A stretch of DNA of 64,000 nt. Origin: Paragordius varius. Its lineage: Eukaryota; Nematomorpha. Location of the stretch: contig OZ176052.1 of the NCBI GenBank assembly GCA_964247055.1, positions 14,355,446-14,419,445 of the forward strand, written 5' to 3'. Below the pieces are notes generated by a model. The model worked only from the letters and a program-made list of their open reading frames with translations, searched no databases and was not told where the DNA came from. Within the stretch, counting starts at the first letter, position 1, and every line of letters begins with the position of its first letter. Below, piece by piece: positions 1 through 15,100 of this stretch. The position numbers and the translations under genes were made by a program.

Positions 1-175
1 TATATTTTTTAAATATTTAAAAAATTCATAAAAATTACATTTATACTCCGATCTCGAAAATATTTGGGGTGATGATGGAACTACCCTAGGGCTACCCAAA
101 AAAAATTATAGTGACATCACCTGATCAAATTTGGATTTTAGGTAACCATTTTTATTTTTAATATCGTATAAAATA

Positions 176-199
176 AATTTTTTAAATATTTAAAAAATT
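176..199. repeat. 24-bp perfect AT palindrome (representative; in most monomers)
   Basis: Two A, six T, AAATATTT, six A and two T form a perfect 24-bp palindrome. It extends to a 30-bp dyad with one mismatched pair (flanking AT...AT). It recurs in most monomers of 1-54,012. Monomers carrying TTTAAATGTTT (e.g. 5,547 and 7,795) or ATATATTTTTT upstream lose one or more pairs. It could extrude as a cruciform or bind a dimeric AT-hook type protein; this is inference. Confidence 0.85.
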
Positions 200-225
200 C
201 ATAAAAATTACATTTATAGTCCGAT

Positions 226-242
226 CCCCAAAATATTTGGGG
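226..242. repeat. CCCCAAA/TTTGGGG dyad present only in the B class of monomer
   Basis: CCCC AAAATA TTTGGGG gives seven-base arms around a three-base centre. It is present in monomers with AGTCCGATCCCC and absent where the sequence is ACTCCGATCTCG. The two main monomer classes therefore differ by presence or absence of this dyad. Confidence 0.8.
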
Positions 243-262
243 TGATGATGGAACTACCATAG

Positions 263-320
263 GGCTACCCAAAAAAAATTATAGTGACATCACCTGATCA
301 AATTTGGATTTTAGGTAGCC
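263..320. repeat. Nested inverted repeats in the satellite monomer (representative)
   Basis: GGCTACCCAAAA (from 263) is complementary at 11 of 12 positions to TTTTAGGTAGCC (ending at 320). Inside this arm pair lies GTGA-CA-TCAC (284-293), which becomes the stronger GGTGA-CA-TCACC in monomers with ATGGTGAC. The two dyads are almost concentric (centres about 291.5 and 288.5), so single-stranded DNA or RNA of a monomer could fold as a long stem with an inner hairpin. Monomers with GGTAACC or CTACGC carry an extra mismatch in the outer stem. Confidence 0.75.
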
Positions 321-2097
321 ATTTTTATTTTTAAAATCGTATAAAATAAATTTTTTAAATATTTAAAAAATTCATAAAAATTACATTTATACTCCGATCT
401 CGAAAATATTTGGGGTGATGATGGAACTGCCATAGGGCTACCCAAAAAAAATTATGGCGACATCACCTGATCAAATTTGGATTTTAGGTAGCCATTTTTA
501 TTTTTAAAATCGTATAAAATAAATTTTTTAAATATATAAAAAATTCATAAAAATTACATTTATAGTCCGATCCCCAAAATATTTGGGGTGATGATGGAAC
601 AACCATAGGGCTACGCAAAAAAAATTATGGCGACATCACCTGATCAAATTTGGATTTTAGGTAGCCATTTTTATTTTTAATATCGTATAAAATAAATTTT
701 TTAAATATTTAAAAAATTCATAAAAATTACATTTATAGTCCGATCCCCAAAATATTTGGGGTGATGATGGAACTACCATAGGGCTACCCAAAAAAAATTA
801 TAGTGACATCACCTGATCAAATTTGGATTTTAGGTAGCCATTTTTATTTTTAAAATCGTATAAAATAAATTTTTTAAATATTTAAAAAATTCATAAAAAT
901 TACATTATAGTCCGATCCCCAAAATATTTGGGGTGATGATGGAATTACCATAGGGCTACCCACAAAAAATTATGGTGACATCACCTGATCAAATTTGGAT
1001 TTTAGGTAGCCATTTTTATTTTTAAAATCGTATAAAATATATTTTTTAAATATTTAAAAAATTCATAAAAATTACATTTATACTCCGATCTCGAAAATAT
1101 TTGGGGTGATGATGGAACTACCATAGGGCTACCCAAAAAAATTATAGTGACATCACCTGATCAAATTTGGATTTTAGGTAACCATTTTTATTTTTAATAT
1201 CGTATAAAATAAATTTTTTAAATATTTAAAAAATTCATAAAAATTACATTTATAGTCCGATCCCCAACATATTTGGGGTGATGATGGAACTACCATAGGG
1301 CTACCCAAAAAAAATTATAGTGACATCACCTGATCAAATTTGGATTTTAGGTAGCCATTTTTATTTTTAAAATCGTATAAAATAAATTTTTTAAATATTT
1401 AAAAAATTCATAAAAATTACATTTATAGTCCGATCCCCAAAATATTTGGGGTGATGATGGAACTACCATAGGGCTACCCAAAAAAATTATGGTGACATCA
1501 CCTGATCAAATTTGGATTTTAGGTAGCCATTTTTATTTTTAAAATCGTATAAAATAAATTTTTTAAATATTTAAAAAATTCATAAAAATTACATTTATAC
1601 TCCGATCTCGAAAATATTTGGGGTGATGATGGAACTACCATAGGGCTACCCAAAAAAATTATAGTGACATCACCTGATCAAATTTGGATTTTAGGTAGCC
1701 ATTTTTATTTTTAAAATCGTATAAAATAAATTTTTTAAATATTTAAAAAATTCATAAAAATTACATTTATAGTCCGATCCCCAAAATATTTGGGGTGATG
1801 ATGGAACTACCATAGGGCTACCCAAAAAAAAATATGGTGACATCACCTGATCAAATTTCGATTTTAGGTAGCCATTTTTATTTTTAAAATCGTATAAAAT
1901 AAATTTTTTAAATATTTAAAAAATTCATAAAAATTGCATTTATACTCCGATCTCGAAAATATTTGGGGTGATGATGGAACTACCATAGGGCTACGCAAAA
2001 AAAATTATGGTGACATCACCTGATCAAATTTGGATTTTAGGTAGCCATTTTTATTTTTAAAATCGTATAAAATAAATTTTTTAAATATTTAAAAAAT

Positions 2098-2500
2098 TCA
2101 AAAAAATTACATTTATACTCCGATCTCGACAATATTTGGGGTGATGATGGAACTACCATGGGGCTACCCAAAAAAAATTATGGTGACATCACCTGATCAA
2201 TTTTGGATTTTAGGTAGCCATTTTTATTTTTAAAATCGTATAAAATAAATTTTTTAAATATTTAAAAAATTCATAAAAATTACATTTATACTCCGATCTC
2301 GAAAATATTTGGGGTGATGATGGAACTACCATAGGGCTACCCAAAAAAAATTATGGTGACATCACCTGATCAAATTTGGATTTTAGGTAGCCATTTTTAT
2401 TTTTAAAATTGTATAAAATAAATTTTTTAAATATTTAAAAAATTCATAAAAGTTACATTTATAGTCCGATCCCCAAAATATTTGTGGTGATGATGGAACT
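2098..2500 (+). repeat. Example of linked monomer subclasses
   Basis: Variants travel together. One class couples TTCAAAAAAATT with CTCGACAATATT (near 2,098-2,135). Another couples AAAATTGTATA, AAAAGTTACA and TTTGTGGTG (near 2,406-2,490, again near 4,315, 16,419, 19,873, 22,812, 35,770 and 38,020). A third couples GGAACAACC, CTACGC and GGCGACATC (e.g. 594-632). A fourth carries GGAATTACC, sometimes with CCCACAAAA (e.g. near 960). A fifth couples TACCCTAGGG with GGTAACC and TTAATATCG. Such linkage shows that the array grew by copying blocks of several monomers. Confidence 0.8.
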
Positions 2501-4869
2501 ACCATAGGGCTACCCAAAAAAAATTATGGTGACATCACCTGATCAAATTTGGATTTTAGGTAGCCATTTTTATTTTTAAAATCGTATAAAATAAATTTTT
2601 TAAATATTTAAAAAATTCATAAAAATTACATTTATAGTCCGATCCCCAAAATATTTGGGGTGATGATGGAACAACCATAGGGCTACGCAAAAAAAATTAT
2701 GGCGACATCACCTGATCAAATTTGGATTTTAGGTAGCCATTTTTATTTTTAATATCGTATAAAATAAATTTTTTAAATATTTAAAAAATTCATAAAAATT
2801 ACATTTATAGTCCGATCCCCAAAATATTTGGGGTGATGATGGAACTACCATAGGGCTACCCAAAAAAAATTATAGTGACATCACCTGATCAAATTTGGAT
2901 TTTAGGTAGCCATTTTTATTTTTAAAATCGTATAAAATAAATTTTTTAAATATTTAAAAAATTCATAAAAATTACATTTATAGTCCGATCCCCAAAATAT
3001 TTGGGGTGATGATGGAACAACCATAGGGCTACGCAAAAAAAATTATGGCGACATCACCTGATCAAATTTGGATTTTAGGTAGCCATTTTTATTTTTAATA
3101 TCGTATAAAATAAATTTTTTAAATATTTAAAAAATTCATAAAAATTACATTTATAGTCCGATCCCCAAAATATTTGGGGTGATGATGGAACTACCATAGG
3201 GCTACCCAAAAAAAATTATAGTGACATCACCTGATCAAATTTGGATTTTAGGTAGCCATTTTTATTTTTAAAATCGTATAAAATAAATTTTTTAAATATT
3301 TAAAAAATTCATAAAAATTACATTTATAGTCCGATCCCCAAAATATTTGGGGTGATGATGGAACAACCATAGGGCTACGCAAAAAAAATTATGGCGACAT
3401 CACCTGATCAAATTTGGATTTTAGGTAGCCATTTTTATTTTTAAAATCGTATAAAATAAATTTTTTAAATATTTAAAAAATTCAAAAAAATTACATTTAT
3501 ACTCCGATCTCGACAATATTTGGGGTGATGATGGAACTACCATAGGGCCACCCAAAAAAAATTATGGTGACATCACCTGATCAAATTTGGATTTTAGGTA
3601 GCCATTTTTATTTTTAAAATCGTATAAAATAAATTTTTTAAATATTTAAAAAATTCATAAAAATTACATTTATACTCCGATCTCGAAAATATTTGGGGTG
3701 ATGATGGAACTACCATAGGGCTACCCAAAAAAAATTATGGTGACATCACCTGATCAAATTTGGATTTTAGGTAGCCATTTTTATTTTTAAAATCGTATAA
3801 AATAAATTTTTTAAATATTTAAAAAATTCATAAAAATTACATTTATACTCCGATCTCGAAAATATTTGGGGTGATGATGGAACTACCATAGGGCTACGCA
3901 AAAAAAATTATGGTGACATCACCTGATCAAATTTGGATTTTAGGTAGCCATTTTTATTTTTAAAATCGTATAAAATAAATTTTTTAAATATTTAAAAAAT
4001 TCAAAAAAATTACATTTCTACTCCGATCTCGACAATATTTGGGGTGATGATGGAACTACCATAGGGCTACCCAAAAAAAATTATGGTGACATCACCTGAT
4101 CAAATTTGGATTTTAGGTAGCCATTTTTATTTTTAAAATCGTATAAAATAAATTTTTTAAATATTTAAAAAATTCATAAAAATTACATTTATACTCCGAT
4201 CTCGAAAATATTTGGGGTGATGATGGAACTACCATAGGGCTACCCAAAAAAAATTATGGTGACATCACCTGATCAAATTTGGATTTTAGGTAGCCATTTT
4301 TATTTTTAAAATTGTATAAAATAAATTTTTTAAATATTTAAAAAATTCATAAAAGTTACATTTATAGTCCGATCCCCAAAATATTTGTGGTGATGATGGA
4401 ACTACCATAGGGCTACCCAAAAAAAATTATGGTGACATCACCTGATCAAATTTGGATTTTAGGTAGCCATTTTTATTTTTAAAATCGTATAAAATAAATT
4501 TTTTAAATATTTAAAAAATTCATAAAAATTACATTTATAGTCCGATCCCCAAAATATTTGGGGTGATGATGGAACAACCATAGGGCTACGCAAAAAAAAT
4601 TATGGCGACATCACCTGATCAAATTTGGATTTTAGGTAGCCATTTTTATTTTTAATATCGTATAAAATAAATTTTTTAAATATTTAAAAAATTCATAAAA
4701 ATTACATTTATAATCCGATCCCCAAAATATTTGGGGTGATGATGGAACTACCATAGGGCTACCCAAAAAAAATTATAGTGACATCACCTGATCAAATTTG
4801 GATTTTAGGTAGCCATTTTTATTTTTAAAATCGTATAAAATATATTTTTTAAATATTTAAAAAATTCAT

Positions 4870-7800
4870 AAAAATTACATTTATACTCCGATCTCGAAAA
4901 TATTTGGGGTGATGATGGAACTGCCATAGGGCTACCCAAAAAAAATTATGGCGACATCACCTGATCAAATTTGGATTTTAGGTAGCCATTTTTATTTTTA
5001 AAATCGTATAAAATAAATTTTTTAAATATTTAAAAAATTCATAAAAATTACATTTATAGTCCGATCCCCAAAATATTTGGGGTGATGATGGAACAACCAT
5101 AGGGCTACGCAAAAAAAATTATGGCGACATCACCTGATCAAATTTGGATTTTAGGTAGCCATTTTTATTTTTAATATCGTATAAAATAAATTTTTTAAAT
5201 ATTTAAAAAATTCATAAAAATTACATTTATAGTCCGATCCCCAAAATATTTGGGGTGATGATGGAACTACCATAGGGCTACCCAAAAAAAATTATAGTGA
5301 CATCACCTGATCAAATTTGGATTTTAGGTAGCCATTTTTATTTTTAAAATCGTATAAAATATATTTTTTAAATATTTAAAAAATTCATAAAAATTACATT
5401 TATACTCCGATCTCGAAAATATTTGGGGTGATGATGGAACTACCATAGGGCTACCCAAAAAAAATTATGGCGACATCACCTGATCAAATTTGGATTTTAG
5501 GTAGCCATTTTTATTTTTAAAATCGTATAAAATAAATTTTTTAAATGTTTAAAAAATTCATAAAAATTACATTTATAGTCCGATCCCCAAAATATTTGGG
5601 GTGATGATGGAATTACCATAGGGCTACCCAAAAAAAATTATGGTGACATCACCTGATCAAATTTGGATTTTATGTAGCCATTTTTATTTTTAAAATCGTA
5701 TAAAATAAATTTTTTAAATATTTAAAAAATTCATAAAAATTACATTTATAGTCCGATCCCCAAAATATTTGAGGTGATGATGGAACAACCATAGGGCTAC
5801 GCAAAAAAAAATATGGCGACATCACCTGATCAAATTTGGATTTTAGGTAGCCATTTTTATTTTTAATATCGTATAAAATAAATTTTTTAAATATTTAAAA
5901 AATTCATAAAAATTACATTTATAGTCCGATCCCCAAAATATTTGGGGTGATGATGGAACTACCATAGGGCTACCCAAAAAAAATTATAGTGACATCACCT
6001 GATCAAATTTGGATTTTAGGTAGCCATTTTTATTTTTAAAATCGTATAAAATATATTTTTTAAATATTTAAAAAATTCATAAAAATTACATTTATACTCC
6101 GATCTCGAAAATATTTGGGGTGATGATGGAACTACCATAGGGCTACCCAAAAAAAATTATGGCGACATCACCTGATCAAATTTGGATTTTAGGTAGCCAT
6201 TTTTATTTTTAAAATCGTATAAAATATATTTTTTAAATATTTAAAAAATTCATAAAAATTACATTTATACTCCGATCTCGAAAATATTTGGGGTGATGAT
6301 GGAACTACCCTAGGGCTACCCAAAAAAAATTATAGTGACATCACCTGATCAAATTTGGATTTTAGGTAACCATTTTTATTTTTAATATCGTATAAAATAA
6401 ATTTTTAAATATTTAAAAAATTCATAAAAATTACATTTATAGTCCGATCCCCAAAATATTTGGGGTGATGATGGAACTACCATAGGGCTACCCAAAAAAA
6501 ATTATAGTGACATCACCTGATCAAATTTGGATTTTAGGTAGCCATTTTTATTTTTAAAATCGTATAAAATAAATTTTTTAAATATTTAAAAAATTCATAA
6601 AAATTACATTTATAGTCCGATCCCCAAAATATTTGGGGTGATGATGGAATTACCATAGGGCTACCCAAAAAAAATTATGGTGACATCACCTGATCAAATT
6701 TGGATTTTAGGTAGCCATTTTTATTTTTAAAATCGTATAAAATATATTTTTTAAATATTTAAAAAATTCATAAAAATTACATTTATACTCCGATCTCGAA
6801 AATATTTGGGGTGATGATGGAACTACCCTAGGGCTACCCAAAAAAAATTATAGTGACATCACCTGATCAAATTTGGATTTTAGGTAACCATTTTTATTTT
6901 TAATATCGTATAAAATAACTTTTTTAAATATTTAAAAAATTCATAAAAATTACATTTATAGTCCGATCCCCAAAATATTTGGGGTGATGATGGAACTACC
7001 ATAGGGCTACCCAAAAAAAATTATGGTGACATCACCTGATCAAATTTGGATTTTAGGTAGCCATTTTTATTTTTAAAATCGTATAAAATATATTTTTTAA
7101 ATATTTAAAAAATTCATAAAAATTACATTTATACTCCGATCTCGAAAATATTTGGGGTGATGATGGAACTGCCATAGGGCTACCCAAAAAAAATTATGGC
7201 GACATCACCTGATCAAATTTGGATTTTAGGTAGCCATTTTTATTTTTAAAATCGTATAAAATAAATTTTTTAAATATTTAAAAAATTCATAAAAATTACA
7301 TTTATAGTCCGATCCCCAAAATATTTGGGGTGATGATGGAACAACCATAGGGCTACGCAAAAAAAATTATGGCGACATCACCTGATCAAATTTGGATTTT
7401 AGGTAGCCATTTTTATTTTTAATATCGTATAAAATAAATTTTTTAAATATTTAAAAAATTCATAAAAATTACATTTATAGTCCGATCCCCAAAATATTTG
7501 GGGTGATGATGGAACTACCATAGGGCTACCCAAAAAAAATTATAGTGACATCACCTGATCAAATTTGGATTTTAGGTAGCCATTTTTATTTTTAAAATCG
7601 TATAAAATATATTTTTTAAATATTTAAAAAATTCATAAAAATTACATTTATACTCCGATCTCGAAAATATTTGGGGTGATGATGGAACTACCATAGGGCT
7701 ACCCAAAAAAAATTATGGCGACATCACCTGATCAAATTTGGATTTTAGGTAGCCATTTTTATTTTTAAAATCGTATAAAATAAATTTTTTAAATGTTTAA

Positions 7801-9100
7801 AAAATTCATAAAAATTACATTTATAGTCCGATCCCCAAAATATTTGGGGTGATGATGGAATTACCATAGGGCTACCCAAAAAAAATTATGGTGACATCAC
7901 CTGATCAAATTTGGATTTTATGTAGCCATTTTTATTTTTAAAATCGTATAAAATAAATTTTTTAAATATTTAAAAAATTCATAAAAATTACATTTATAGT
8001 CCGATCCCCAAAATATTTGAGGTGATGATGGAACAACCATAGGGCTACGCAAAAAAAATTATGGCGACATCACCTGATCAAATTTGGATTTTAGGTAGCC
8101 ATTTTTATTTTTAATATCGTATAAAATAAATTTTTTAAATATTTAAAAAATTCATAAAAATTACATTTATAGTCCGATCCCCAAAATATTTGGGGTGATG
8201 ATGGAACTACCATAGGGCTACCCAAAAAAAATTATAGTGACATCACCTGATCAAATTTGGATTTTAGGTAGCCATTTTTATTTTTAAAATCGTATAAAAT
8301 ATATTTTTTAAATATTTAAAAAATTCATAAAAATTACATTTATACTCCGATCTCGAAAATATTTGGGGTGATGATGGAACTACCATAGGGCTACCCAAAA
8401 AAAATTATGGCGACATCACCTGATCAAATTTGGATTTTAGGTAGCCATTTTTATTTTTAAAATCGTATAAAATATATTTTTTAAATATTTAAAAAATTCA
8501 TAAAAATTACATTTATACTCCGATCTCGAAAATATTTGGGGTGATGATGGAACTACCCTAGGGCTACCCAAAAAAAATTATAGTGACATCACCTGATCAA
8601 ATTTGGATTTTAGGTAACCATTTTTATTTTTAATATCGTATAAAATAAATTTTTTAAATATTTAAAAAATTCATAAAAATTACATTTATAGTCCGATCCC
8701 CAAAATATTTGGGGTGATGATGGAACTACCATAGGGCTACCCAAAAAAAATTATAGTGACATCACCTGATCAAATTTGGATTTTAGGTAGCCATTTTTAT
8801 TTTTAAAATCGTATAAAATAAATTTTTTAAATATTTAAAAAATTCATAAAAATTACATTTATAGTCCGATCCCCAAAATATTTGGGGTGATGATGGAATT
8901 ACCATAGGGCTACCCAAAAAAAATTATGGTGACATCACCTGATCAAATTTGGATTTTAGGTAGCCATTTTTATTTTTAAAATCGTATAAAATATATTTTT
9001 TAATATTTAAAAAATTCATAAAAATTACATTTATACTCCGATCTCGAAAATATTTGGGGTGATGATGGAACTACCCTAGGGCTACCCAAAAAAAATTATA
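4870..9100 (+). repeat. Higher-order repeat: two ~2.25-kb copies of a 13-monomer block
   Basis: Five rare markers recur at the same spacing of 2,248 bp (13 x 173 less one A): CTGCC at 4,921 and 7,169; TTAAATGTTT with its G at 5,547 and 7,795; TTTGAGGTG with its G at 5,771 and 8,019; TTTTATGTAGCC near 5,671 and 7,919; and ACCCTAGGG near 6,307 and 8,555. Both copies keep the same monomer order, so this is a fairly recent tandem duplication. The end points are approximate. Confidence 0.85.
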
Positions 9101-12100
9101 GTGACATCACCTGATCAAATTTGGATTTTAGGTAACCATTTTTATTTTTAATATCGTATAAAATAAATTTTTTAAATATTTAAAAAATTCATAAAAATTA
9201 CATTTATAGTCCGATCCCCAAAATATTTGGGGTGATGATGGAACTACCATAGGGCTACCCAAAAAAAATTATGGTGACATCACCTGATCAAATTTGGATT
9301 TTAGGTAGCCATTTTTATTTTTAAAATCGTATAAAATATATTTTTTAAATATTTAAAAAATTCATAAAAATTACATTTATACTCCGATCTCGAAAATATT
9401 TGGGGTGATGATGGAACTACCCTAGGGCTACCCAAAAAAAATTATAGTGACATCACCTGATCAAATTTGGATTTTAGGTAACCATTTTTATTTTTAATAT
9501 CGTATAAAATAAATTTTTTAAATATTTAAAAAATTCATAAAAATTACATTTATAGTCCGATCCCCAAAATATTTGGGGTGATGATGGAACTACCATAGGG
9601 CTACCCAAAAAAATCTAGAGTGACATCACCTGATCAAATTTGGATTTTAGGTAGCCATTTTTATTTTTAAAATCGTATAAAATAAATTTTTTAAATATTT
9701 AAAAAATTCATAAAAATTACATTTATAGTCCGATCCCCAAAATATTTGGGGTGATGATGGAACTACCATAGGGCTACCCAAAAAAAATTATGGTGACATC
9801 ACCTGATCAAATTTGGATTTTAGGTAGCCATTTTTATTTTTAAAATCGTATAAAATAAATTTTTTAAATATTTAAAAAATTCATAAAAATTACATTTATA
9901 CTCCGATCTCGAAAATATTTGGGGTGATGATGGAACTACCCTAGGGCTACCCAAAAAAAATTATAGTGACATCACCTGATCAAATTTGGATTTTAGGTAA
10001 CCATTTTTATTTTTAATATCGTATAAAATAAATTTTTTAAATATTTAAAAAATTCATAAAAATTACATTTATAGTCCGATCCCCAAAATATTTGGGGTGA
10101 TGATGGAACTACCATAGGGCTAGCCAAAAAAAATTATAGTGACATCACCTGATCAAATTTGGATTTTAGGTAGCCATTTTTATTTTTAAAATCGTATAAA
10201 ATAAATTTTTTAAATATTTAAAAAATTCATAAAAATTACATTTATAGTCCGATCCCCAAAATATTTGGGGTGATGATGGAACTACCATAGGGCTACCCAA
10301 AAAAAATTATGGTGACATCACCTGATCAAATTTGGATTTTAGGTAGCCATTTTTATTTTTAAAATCGTATAAAATAAATTTTTTAAATATTTAAAAAATT
10401 CATAAAAATTACATTTATACTCCGATCTCGAAAATATTTGGGGTGATGATGGAACTACCATAGGGCTACCCAAAAAAAATTATGGTGACATCACCTGATC
10501 AAATTTGGATTTTAGGTAGCCATTTTTATTTTTAAAATCGTATAAAATCAATTTTTTAAATATTTAAAAAATTCATAAAAATTACATTTATAGTCCGATC
10601 CCCAAAATATTTGGGGTGATGATGGAACTACCATAGGGCTACCCAAAAAAAATTATGGTGACATCACCTGATCAAATTTGGATTTTAGGTAGCCATTTTT
10701 ATTTTTAAAATCGTATAAAATAAATTTTTTAAATATTTAAAAAATTCATAAAAATTACATTTATACTCCGATCTCGAAAATATTTGGGGTGATGATGGAA
10801 CTACCATAGGGCTACCCAAAAAAAATTATGGTGACATCACCTGATCAAATTTGGATTTTAGGTAGCCATTTTTATTTTTAAAATCGTATAAAATATATTT
10901 TTTAATATTTAAAAAATTCATAAAAATTACATTTATACTCCGATCTCGAAAATATTTGTTGGGGTGATGATGGAACTACCCTAGGGCTACCCAAAAAAAA
11001 TTATAGTGACATCACCTGATCAAATTTGGATTTTAGGTAACCATTTTTATTTTTAATATCGTATAAAATAAATTTTTTAAATATTTAAAAAATTCATAAA
11101 AATTACATTTATAGTCCGATCCCCAAAATATTTGGGGTGATGATGGAACTACCATAGGGCTACCCAAAAAAAATTATGGTGACATCACCTGATCAAATTT
11201 GGATTTTAGGTAGCCATTTTTATTTTTAAAATCGTATAAAATATATTTTTTAAATATTTAAAAAATTCATAAAAATTACATTTATACTCCGATCTCGAAA
11301 ATATTTGGGGTGATGATGGAACTACCCTAGGGCTACCCAAAAAAAATTATAGTGACATCACCTGATCAAATTTGGATTTTAGGTAACCATTTTTATTTTT
11401 AATATCGTATAAAATAAATTTTTTAAATATTTAAAAAATTCATAAAAATTACATTTATAGTCCGATCCCCAAAATATTTGGGGTGATGATGGAACTACCA
11501 TAGGGCTACCCAAAAAAAATTATAGTGACATCACCTGATCAAATTTGGATTTTAGGTAGCCATTTTTATTTTTAAAATCGTATAAAATAAATTTTTTAAA
11601 TATTTAAAAAATTCATAAAAATTACATTTATAGTCCGATCCCCAAAATATTTGGGGTGATGATGGAACTACCATAGGGCTACCCAAAAAAAATTATGGTG
11701 ACATCACCTGATCAAATTTGGATTTTAGGTAGCCATTTTTATTTTTAAAATCGTATAAAATAAATTTTTTAAATATTTAAAAAATTCATAAAAATTACAT
11801 TTATACTCCGATCTCGAAAATATTTGGGGTGATGATGGAACTACCATAGGGCTACCCAAAAAAAATTATGGTGACATCACCTGATCAAATTTGGATTTTA
11901 GGTAGCCATTTTTATTTTTAAAATCGTATAAAATAAATTTTTTAAATATTTAAAAAATTCATAAAAATTACATTTATACTCCGATCTCGAAAATATTTGG
12001 GGTGATGATGGAACTACCATAGGGCTACGCAAAAAAAATTATGGTGACATCACCTGATCAAATTTGGATTTTAGGTAGCCATTTTTATTTTTAAAATCGT

Positions 12101-15100
12101 ATAAAATAAATTTTTTAAATATTTAAAAAATTCAAAATAATTACATTTATACTCCGATCTCGACAATATTTGGGGTGATGATGGAACTACCATAGGGCTA
12201 CCCAAAAAAAATTATGGTGACATCACCTGATCAAATTTGGATTTTATGTAGCCATTTTTATTTTTAAAATCGTATAAAATAAATTTTTTAAATATTTAAA
12301 AAATTCATAAAAATTACATTTATAGTCCGATCCCCAAAATATTTGGGGTGATGATGGAACAACCATAGGGCTACGCAAAAAAAATTATGGCGACATCACC
12401 TGATCAAATTTGGATTTTAGGTAGCCATTTTTATTTTTAATATCGTATAAAATAAATTTTTTAAATATTTAAAAAATTCATAAAAATTACATTTATAGTC
12501 CGATCCCCAAAATATTTGGGGTGATGATGGAACTACCATAGGGCTACCCAAAAAAAATTATAGTGACATCACCTGATCAAATTTGGATTTTAGGTAGCCA
12601 TTTTTATTTTTAAAATCGTATAAAATATTTTTTTTAAATATTTAAAAAATTCATAAAAATTACATTTATACTCCGATCTCGAAAATATTTGGGGTGATGA
12701 TGGAACTACCATAGGGCTACCCAAAAAAAATTATGGCGACATCACCTGATCAAATTTGGATTTTAGGTAGCCATTTTTATTTTTAAAATCGTATAAAATA
12801 AATTTTTTAAATGTTTAAAAAATTCATAAAAATTACATTTATACTCCGATCTCGAAAATATTTGGGGTGATGATGGAACTACCCTAGGGCTACCCAAAAA
12901 AAATTATAGTGACATCACCTGATCAAATTTGGATTTTAGGTAACCATTTTTATTTTTAATATCGTATAAAATAAATTTTTTAAATATTTAAAAAATTCAT
13001 AAAAATTACATTTATAGTCCGATCCCCAAAATATTTGGGGTGATGATGGAACTACCATAGGGCTACCCAAAAAAAATTATAGTGACATCACCTGATCAAA
13101 TTTGGATTTTAGGTAGCCATTTTTATTTTTAAAATCGTATAAAATATATTTTTTAAATATTTAAAAAATTCATAAAAATTACATTTATACTCCGATCTCG
13201 AAAATATTTGGGGTGATGATGGAACTACCCTAGGGCTACCCAAAAAAAATTATAGTGACATCACCTGATCAAATTTGGATTTTAGGTAACCATTTTTATT
13301 TTTAATATCGTATAAAATAAATTTTTTAAATATTTAAAAAATTCATAAAAATTACATTTATAGTCCGATCCCCAAAATATTTGGGGTGATGATGGAACTA
13401 CCATAGGGCTACCCAAAAAAAATTATGGTGACATCACCTGATCAAATTTGGATTTTAGGTAGCCATTTTTATTTTTAAAATCGTATAAAATAAATTTTTT
13501 AAATATTTAAAAAATTCATAAAAATTACATTTATACTCCGATCTCGAAAATATTTGGGGTGATGATGGAACTACCCTAGGGCTACCCAAAAAAAATTATA
13601 GTGACATCACCTGATCAAATTTGGATTTTAGGTAACCATTTTTATTTTTAATATCGTATAAAATAAATTTTTTAAATATTTAAAAAATTCATAAAAATTA
13701 CATTTATAGTCCGATCCCCAAAATATTTGGGGTGATGATGGAACTACCATAGGGCTACCCAAAAAAATTATAGTGACATCACCTGATCAAATTTGGATTT
13801 TAGGTAGCCATTTTTATTTTTAAAATCGTATAAAATAAATTTTTTAAATATTTAAAAAATTCATAAAAATTACATTTATAGTCCGATCCCCAAAATATTT
13901 GGGGTGATGATGGAACTACCATAGGGCTACCCAAAAAAAATTATGGTGACATCACCTGATCAAATTTGGATTTTAGGTAGCCATTTTTATTTTTAAAATC
14001 GTATAAAATAAATTTTTTAAATATTTAAAAAATTCATAAAAATTACATTTATACTCCGATCTCGAAAATATTTGGGGTGATGATGGAACTACCATAGGGC
14101 TACCCAAAAAAAATTATGGTGACATCACCTGATCAAATTTGGATTTTAGGTAGCCATTTTTATTTTTAAAATCGTATAAAATAAATTTTTTAAATATTTA
14201 AAAAATTCATAAAAATTACATTTATACTCCGATCTCGAAAATATTTGGGGTGATGATGGAACTACCATAGGGCTACGCAAAAAAAATTATGGTGACATCA
14301 CCTGATCAAATTTGGATTTTAGGTAGCCATTTTTATTTTTAAAATCGTATAAAATAAATTTTTTAAATATTTAAAAAATTCAAAAAAATTACATTTATAC
14401 TCCGATCTCGACAATATTTGGGGTGATGATGGAACTACCATAGGGCTACCCAAAAAAAATTATGGTGACATCACCTGATCAAATTTGGATTTTATGTAGC
14501 CATTTTTATTTTTAAAATCGTATAAAATAAATTTTTTAAATATTTAAAAAATTCATAAAAATTACATTTATAGTCCGATCCCCAAAATATTTGGGGTGAT
14601 GATGGAACAACCATAGGGCTACGCAAAAAAAATTATGGCGACATCACCTGATCAAATTTGGATTTTAGGTAGCCATTTTTATTTTTAATATCGTATAAAA
14701 TAAATTTTTTAAATATTTAAAAAATTCATAAAAATTACATTTATAGTCCGATCCCCAAAATATTTGGGGTGATGATGGAACTACCATAGGGCTACCCAAA
14801 AAAAATTATAGTGACATCACCTGATCAAATTTGGATTTTAGGTAGCCATTTTTATTTTTAAAATCGTATAAAATAAATTTTTTAAATGTTTAAAAAATTC
14901 ATAAAAATTACATTTATAGTCCGATCCCCAAAATATTTGGGGTGATGATGGAACTACCCTAGGGCTACCCAAAAAAAATTATAGTGACATCACCTGATCA
15001 AATTTGGATTTTAGGTAACCATTTTTATTTTTAATATCGTATAAAATAAATTTTTTAAATATTTAAAAAATTCATAAAAATTACATTTATAGTCCGATCC

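Noticed and set aside
284-293. GTGACATCAC as a CRE/ATF-type binding site
   Set aside because: TGACATCA is one base from TGACGTCA, but a match in every satellite copy is more simply part of a monomer dyad; nothing else suggests regulation.
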